Below are positions 57,501 to 64,000 of a DNA stretch of 64,000 bases, piece after piece. Both the position numbers and the translations under genes were made by a program. This DNA comes from Cacajao melanocephalus (lineage: Eukaryota; Chordata; Mammalia; Primates; Pitheciidae). Position 1 is the stretch's first letter. Every line of letters begins with the position of its first letter. The DNA lies in NCBI GenBank assembly GCA_963573385.1, contig CAUYLG010038496.1:1-64000 (forward strand), read 5' to 3'. The notes beneath the pieces are model-generated. The model saw nothing but the letters and a program-made list of their open reading frames with translations, did not search any database and was not told the origin of the DNA.

Positions 57501-59374
57501 CTGGAAAATTCACAAACAATGTTATGCACCATCACTAACAGAAATAGTTATACATATTGACAAATTGGAATTTTTCTCACTAACAACCCTGCAGAAAGAA
57601 ATCATCAACCTACATCAAGTTCCTCAAGCTAGTTTGGGGCCAGACTGACTAATCAATTGAACAGGATTTGTGCAATGGTAAAAAAACAAATGGCAGCTGG
57701 GAAATTCTACAGCAAATTTGGTTAACAATGCTCCTTAGTATTTGAAGTTGCTGTGACAAGCACTAAATCTACCAGTCTGCAGGCAAACCCATCAAACTGA
57801 GCACAGCTGCTTGGGTTTCTTTTTAATGTTTTAGCTATGCAGCATGTTCTATTACTAATGTTGCAACTGCTGGTTGGTTTGAGTGTATGAATTTTTTAAA
57901 TCTAACTTTCCCTTTGGTAATCCTCCAGTACTTTTTCTTGTGCTTTCCAAATTTTTGCTAATTTTTAAATAATTATCCACTACTGATACTAGTTTTTAAT
58001 TGTTTTAAATTGTTTATATTTAATTGTTTTACTTGTTTTAAACTGTTAATTTTCATTTCATCTATAAATATTTCAGTACATGTTGCTATACAAGAGAAGA
58101 GATAAGGACTCTTCTCCTCTCAATATAATATCAATACCATTACCACATCTAAAAAAAAAAGTCAACAATAATTCTTTATTATCAAATATCCAGTCAGTCT
58201 TCACATTTCCTGAAATGTCTCAATTTTACAGTTGGCTTGTTTGGATCAGAATCCAAAAAAGACTCACATATTCTACAGTCATTTTAGATAAGAAGGAATT
58301 AATTTTTCAATAAGGGATACTAGGCTGAGAAAATCTTCATGAATTACTCATATGAACAAAAGTGAAAAAAAGAAAAAGGAGAAACAGCAGCAGCAGCTAG
58401 TCATCTTACCTGATTTATATAACGAAAACTCAACATCAGAAAAAAAAAATCTAGGGAAATCCAATTACTGTAATCTTAATATAATCTTAATTACCATAAT
58501 CTATTTTATTGTAAAGTCAGATAAATGTACAATATAATCACCACTTAAATGCAATTTGCTCTATCACATTAAATTTATAGTGAACAGCTCTCCATAACAT
58601 TCCAGAGATAAACGAAATATCAACAACATCCTACCATAAAATTCAAATATTTTACTCAAAATTATTTCATCAACACAAATTTTTCATTGCTTTCTCGAAA
58701 GGCTGCTCTGCCTAGACTCCCATTCTGGCACTTTCGGCTTTTGTTCCCTTTCATGCTTTTGCAAATTATGGCTCATGGCTATTTAAATGTACACTATTCA
58801 TTAGGTAGCACTCTAAATGCACTTTTTATTTTCCAACCACAGGATGAAGCATACACACAAGAGCCTTCCTTCACTACTTTACATTCTAACCTGACATCTG
58901 GGTAATGCTGCCACGTTCCATTTCTAATTGTGCTGAAGCTTTTACTGAAGGAGTGGAGGTCTAAATTAGGGCAGACTCTAACAAAGCAGATTCGACTGAG
59001 AGCAAGGAACCTGTTGTGCAAAGTGCCATGTTCTGACAGCTGAGAGCACACATTTTGGTGGCTGCTTTGTATCCACTGGTCAACAGATTGATATGGATAC
59101 AATCACAACACAAACCAGGGAGCAAAGAGCATAAGAAAAACTCTGGAAAACAAACTCTAAAAACAAACACATAGGTGTTTTATAATTCCTTTTCAAATTG
59201 CACTTAAGGCAATGTATGGTAAACAGTTGGTCACATTGTCTTTCTAGCTCTTATTATCTTGCTTAACTTCAGTAATTATAGGACCAATCATTGCTCTGCA
59301 GGTAGAATTAAAGGGACTCGAGGAGAAACTATTACATTGGCTGTTTGCATGAACAGAAAGCATATCTAGATTAC
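57501..59374. other. AATF intron 9
   Basis: 1.9 kb, AT-rich, especially 57,880-58,560. No Alu, L1 or other element recognised, unusual for this gene. 58,680-59,110 is more mixed but shows no exon. Confidence 0.6.
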
Positions 59375-59442
59375 CTTCCCATGGCCACCTGATCGTTGGG
59401 ATCCAAGGAGCTGGTCTTTCGTTCTATGAGTTCTCGAAGGAG
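59375..59442 (-). CDS. AATF: AATF exon 9
   Basis: 68-nt exon with acceptor tttttcccctag (from 59,443) and donor gtaatc (from 59,374). It starts in phase 0 and encodes LLRELIERKTSSLDPNDQVA, MG and two bases of Arg, residues 467-488 by count. In the AATF protein this follows an acidic stretch ending in Phe-Tyr-His-Gln, encoded by the preceding exon, which lies outside the window. It is the beginning of the TRAUB region. The strong acceptor and matching phase leave little doubt. Confidence 0.96.
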
Positions 59443-60020
<578 letters not shown>

Positions 60021-60029
60021 CCCTTCATT

Positions 60030-61480
60030 GTTTTTATAATTAGTTTTGTCTACTCCATCGATATTAATGGAGAATCTTTAAAAGGTCAGGTGGGAGGGCT
60101 GTGTGGCAAAAAGGGAAAAATGCACCAGCTTCTCACCAATAGGACAATGGTGCAAGGTTAACTTCTGAACTATAACCTCCAGCAGTCAGGAAGGTCTTCC
60201 TCAGGCAAAAAGCCTTTATTGCATATAATTAAAAGTGTGGGCATCATCCTCTTATCTTCCATAGCTGCTACTCTACCAAGCTTGCTATTAAGTGATTTAG
60301 CTACTACATATGTTACCAACACATTCATAGACACAAAAATTTTAAGAGGGAACCTAAAGAAAGTGATTTGTGTATACTGAAAATATACAACAGAGGACTA
60401 GTCTCTCATCCCATACAATTAACTCTACAGGAGTGATTCTAAATGACTCTCCTACCGTCATCTTAATCCTGACTCCACTGCACCCGGTTGAAATCTACAT
60501 CTGTACCTTTCATACAGACTTAAGAATCTGCACTGGATCTTAAAGTCCTGGGTGAAGAGAAGCAATGGATTTTAAAGTTATACACTAAAGGAGAAGAATT
60601 CTAAATTACAATAATAAAACTACAAGTGCTATCTAGGGAGCAAGAGAAATAGAGATTAAAATTCCAAAAATCTTCTGAGAGAAATTTAGGAGAAGACACT
60701 AAGATAAACTAGTTCTGCTAATCATCTGACAATAATACAGGCTTGATCCTAAAACTTGTTTCTTCATAAAAATTAGCAATTATTTTGTAGGTGAGGCATG
60801 GTGGCAATAGAGATATTTCACCAAATCAAACAGCTGAAGCCTGTGAGAAGATGAAGAAAGATGAATAAATTCTTCTGAAAGCAGGTCTCTTTCTAATTTC
60901 ATTTGTTTATGTAAGTAGGCACTGGAAGAAGTAAAACAAATTTATGAAAATATTCACTTCCAAAAGATGAATCTCCATTGCAAAAGGGAAAAAGATACCT
61001 CAATTGCAATTAGAAAACCTACCACGATGTTTTTTCATTTGCTTATTTTGGACATTATTACCACAGCAATTATGTTTAGGAATGCAGGGACCAGAAGCAG
61101 CTGGTTTTATTATTACTAGAAAACAGCAAGCTATTTCTCTACCCTGTTTATCTGATTGATTCCCAACATCTTTCTGGCAGCCAATCTATCAGTTTATCTC
61201 TCCTACTTCATCACAGTCACTTCTGGCAGCTAAATACAAGATCCAAATCCAGTGTTACACAGACATACGACACAGTAAACCTATGTAACACTGCTGCTGT
61301 GTAAACAGCTGCCCTTAAGGCTAAGCAGAAATGGGCTTCTGGTTCCTAGTCAATATTCTGTCAAAAGCAAGGAGTAGGGGGAGTGAGGGGGAGTGGTTAA
61401 TAATAAGAAGAAGAAAAAGAAGAGAAAGAAAAATAAAAAGGAAGGAAAATAATGGAATAACTGCATTTCATTGCCCTTAC
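60030..61480. other. AATF intron 8: unique sequence
   Basis: Nothing recognised except a purine-rich run at 61,397-61,450 just beyond the candidate exon. Confidence 0.5.
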
Positions 61481-61648
61481 CTTGTTTGAGCCACATAAGA
61501 GATTATAGCAACCATTCCTGGTTTTCCTAATCATCTCCCCTTGAGACTGGGCAGTCAGGGTCACTGGGGAGCAAGCACTCATGGAAGGCTGCCCCAGCAC
61601 CACCGGGCTGACCCTCGGGAAGACAGCCTCATAGGCCCTTGCCGAAGG
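61481..61648 (-). other. Candidate cassette exon of AATF (168 nt, in frame)
   Basis: On the minus strand a 56-codon stop-free stretch lies between an AG acceptor (61,650-61,649, taatttccag) and a strong donor (AAG|GTAAGG, GT at 61,480-61,479). The length is a multiple of three, and the frame is phase 0 at both ends, as intron 8 requires. It would insert a segment starting PSARAYEAVF and ending CGSNK before Leu467. The pyrimidine tract is weak and I know of no such AATF isoform. The sequence is GC-richer than its surroundings. Confidence 0.3.
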
Positions 61649-62449
61649 CTGGAAATTAGAGCTCACAAGTGGATCTATTACACTTGCAGTGCTCTCTGCA
61701 ATTCAAACACCAAGTTGGTGCAGCATTTACTTTCAAGCACTTTGTGTACTATACATATTCTGAGCTGTATTTTCACACACAAGTGCTTTGCATGACTATT
61801 CCTAGTCATTCATGACTTGGAAGATTGTTTTATTGGTCTATCTGGCTAGGTCAAGTTTATTCAGTACAATATTTCAGAAGATTCTGTTGTGTCCACAGTA
61901 AGAAAAAGGAAACAACAACAAAAAATACAGTTAAACAAATGATTCCCATGGCTATTACTATTTCCCATAGCTACCACTATCACTGGGTTTAAATTTAATT
62001 AGAAAATTGTTTTCAAAAAACTCACTTATAAAAAAAAGCTTTGGGGATACTGGCTGAAGAATTTGATTTTACTTCTGATTTTAATTTGTATAGCTTTAAC
62101 TTTACAAATAAGATTTTCTACTAAAATTCAAGTTTCTTTTACAATTATTAAAGCTTTTTATTTCAACAATGACGATTTAGTATTTGTAATAATTTTCTAT
62201 GTGATCTGGAAAATGGAGAGATAAAATGTTTTTGCTCTAATCTGTTAAAATTCCTCTGGATAATCAATTCAGAAAGAGTTGATTATACCTCTAGTTCTAG
62301 GGGAAAATCACAGATACAGTTAGGTTTTCAGGTCAGCCACAGAAACCTATTTAACCCATACCAATATACAAGAGGAAAAGTACTAATAGTACTATTCAGC
62401 ATCCAATCAACATTTATAATACTTACACTAGAAAAAATGCACCCTAGAA
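61649..62449. other. AATF intron 8: unique, AT-rich
   Basis: No element recognised. Confidence 0.5.
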
Positions 62450-64000
62450 ACAGCTAACAGCTAAAAATGGCAGACTGAACACATTAGTTTATCTCTTCTC
62501 AACTCCTCTAAGAGACAGCTGAAGGATAAAACAAATATTAACCCACAAGAAAAAAGAGAAAGGGAGAGCTAATGCGTGCACATTTTCATAAATTTTTCCA
62601 AGACAGTAAGAAGACAGAGGAGTTATCACCCAAATGCCCAAAGTGAATAAAGGTGAAGATGAAGACAACTGTATTAAGCCACAGAATTCCTGAGAGGATC
62701 AGCTCTCTGGCAGCTACCATGCAAGGTGGGAAAAAGAGAAGGAGCAGAACCACTTGGGCTTTCTCTGTTATCCCACAGAGCCAAGTGACAACCACCTCTA
62801 CCACCTCCCTCCTCTCGCTGAGAGAAAAGAAATTTCATTCTTTAGAAAAATTGAACCACAGAAGGTCCAGAATAGAGGGTACCAGGCAAAGAAGCCTGGA
62901 ATGAGGTACAAGGGAAAAGCTCTATGTTAATCTCTAAAACACTTCCCTTTCTCCCATCTTATTTGTAGAAAGCTAACAGCCCATTCTATAATTTCCTAGG
63001 CAGGAAAGCAGAGGAGTCTTTTCTAGAAGAAACTGAATGGTGTCTGCTCCCCCACCCCCAAAATTAGATTTCGAAGTTGCTATGGTCTTCTGCATGTGTC
63101 CCCCAAAATCCATACGTTGAAAGCTTAATCCCCAATGCAACAGTGTTGGAAGGTGACTGAGTCATGCAGGCTCTGCCCTCGTGGATGGGATTAGGCGTTC
63201 CTCTAAAAGGGCCTGATAGAGGGAGTCTGTCCTTTTTGCCCTTCCACCTTCTCCTATGTGAATTCCCTCAGGAGAATTCAGCACCAAGGCACCATCTTGG
63301 AAGCAGAGAGCAGCTCTCACCAGAAAACAGAAACTGCAGAAACTGCCAGCTCCTTGTTCTTGGACTTTACAGCCTTCAGAACTGTGAGAAATAAATTTCT
63401 GCTGTTTTAAAATTACCCAGTCTGTGGTATTTTGCTACAGCAGCACAAATAGACATATAGAAAACTAAGCAAATAAATACAAATTCTGACATCCAAATCT
63501 ACTTTAACAAAGAGGTCAGTTCATTGCATAATTATATTTAAAGAAGCCAAAAAGCTCTGCCCAGCTTTCAGAGATTCCAAATAATAAACTTTAATGCTTT
63601 ATTCTAAATCTGAACAGACAGTTAAGGATCACCTGCATCTGAGGGAATCCTCAGGCACAGACCAAGCAAATGGAAAAGAGACTGGAGGAAGCAATGCTGA
63701 GAACAAAATAAATGCTTAAAAAGGAGGAAAAAAGCCCCAAAACTTACAATGAATATCCCAGAGGAGTGGAAGAGGGTATACTCTGATAAGAGCAGGATGC
63801 TGTGAAAAAAGACTAAAATGGGAAAATAAACACTAAACAGAAAAAATTTTTAAATCCAACAGAACTTAAATGAATGGAAATCTCTGATAAAACAAAAAGA
63901 AAACCAAAAGGCAAAAAGATACTATCTTCTTGCTTTTTTGCAGACAAGGCAGAAATTTAGAGGATAATCCAGAGAGTCAAATATATAACTAACGAAGGCT
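62450..64000 (+). mobile_element. Old L1-like sequence interrupted by an LTR
   Basis: 'aaaaatggcagactgaacac' (62,460s), 'actggaggaagcaatgctga' and 'aatgaatatcccagaggagt' (63,680-63,770) resemble the 5' part of old mammalian L1s. Weak call; it continues to the window edge. Confidence 0.4.
63077..63450 (+). mobile_element. Solo LTR, MLT1 type (MaLR)
   Basis: 'gtcccccaaaatccatacgt', 'aatccccaatgcaacagtgt', 'ttcttggactttacagcctt', 'aactgtgagaaataaatttc' and 'tggtattttgctacagcagc' are ordered MLT1 LTR landmarks. It retains the AATAAA of the LTR. No internal region remains. Confidence 0.8.

Overview
The window is primate nuclear DNA, human or a close ape. It is packed with Alu SINEs in all states of decay, plus L1, L2 and MIR remnants, LTR and DNA-transposon fossils and microsatellites. 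There is no prokaryotic gene organisation. Most long open frames are read-throughs of Alu elements. The only protein-coding gene I can support is the 3' part of AATF (apoptosis-antagonizing transcription factor, Che-1) on the minus strand. In human this gene lies at 17q12, so the window is the reverse complement of the usual chromosome 17 orientation. That placement is from memory, not a search.

Layout: 1-10,163 is intergenic DNA beyond the AATF 3' end. It holds old plus-strand L1 sequence broken up by many Alus, some nested in one another. 10,164-21,940 is intergenic with far fewer repeats, including a 4.8 kb repeat-poor block with a cluster of homeodomain-type motifs. About 21,943-22,220 is the AATF terminal exon. 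22,221-47,746 is the last intron. It contains an imperfect 260 bp-arm inverted repeat and a hairpin matching my memory of the AATF-hosted microRNA miR-2909. Then come exon 11 (47,747-47,818), intron 10, exon 10 (57,420-57,500), intron 9, exon 9 (59,375-59,442) and part of intron 8 to the window end. Exon numbers assume the 12-exon human model.

The four exons join in phase and give the conserved C-terminal (TRAUB) part of AATF, a nucleolar/nuclear protein of small-subunit ribosome assembly and transcription control. The frame does not stop after the Gly-His-Gly-Asp that I remember as the human C-terminus. It runs 24 codons further. Other points of interest are an in-frame 168-nt candidate cassette exon in intron 8, an 89-bp segment apparently copied 2.3 kb into an old LINE, and two Alus inserted one after another at one site inside an older Alu. 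Repeat family names come from recognition by eye; subfamilies were not computed.
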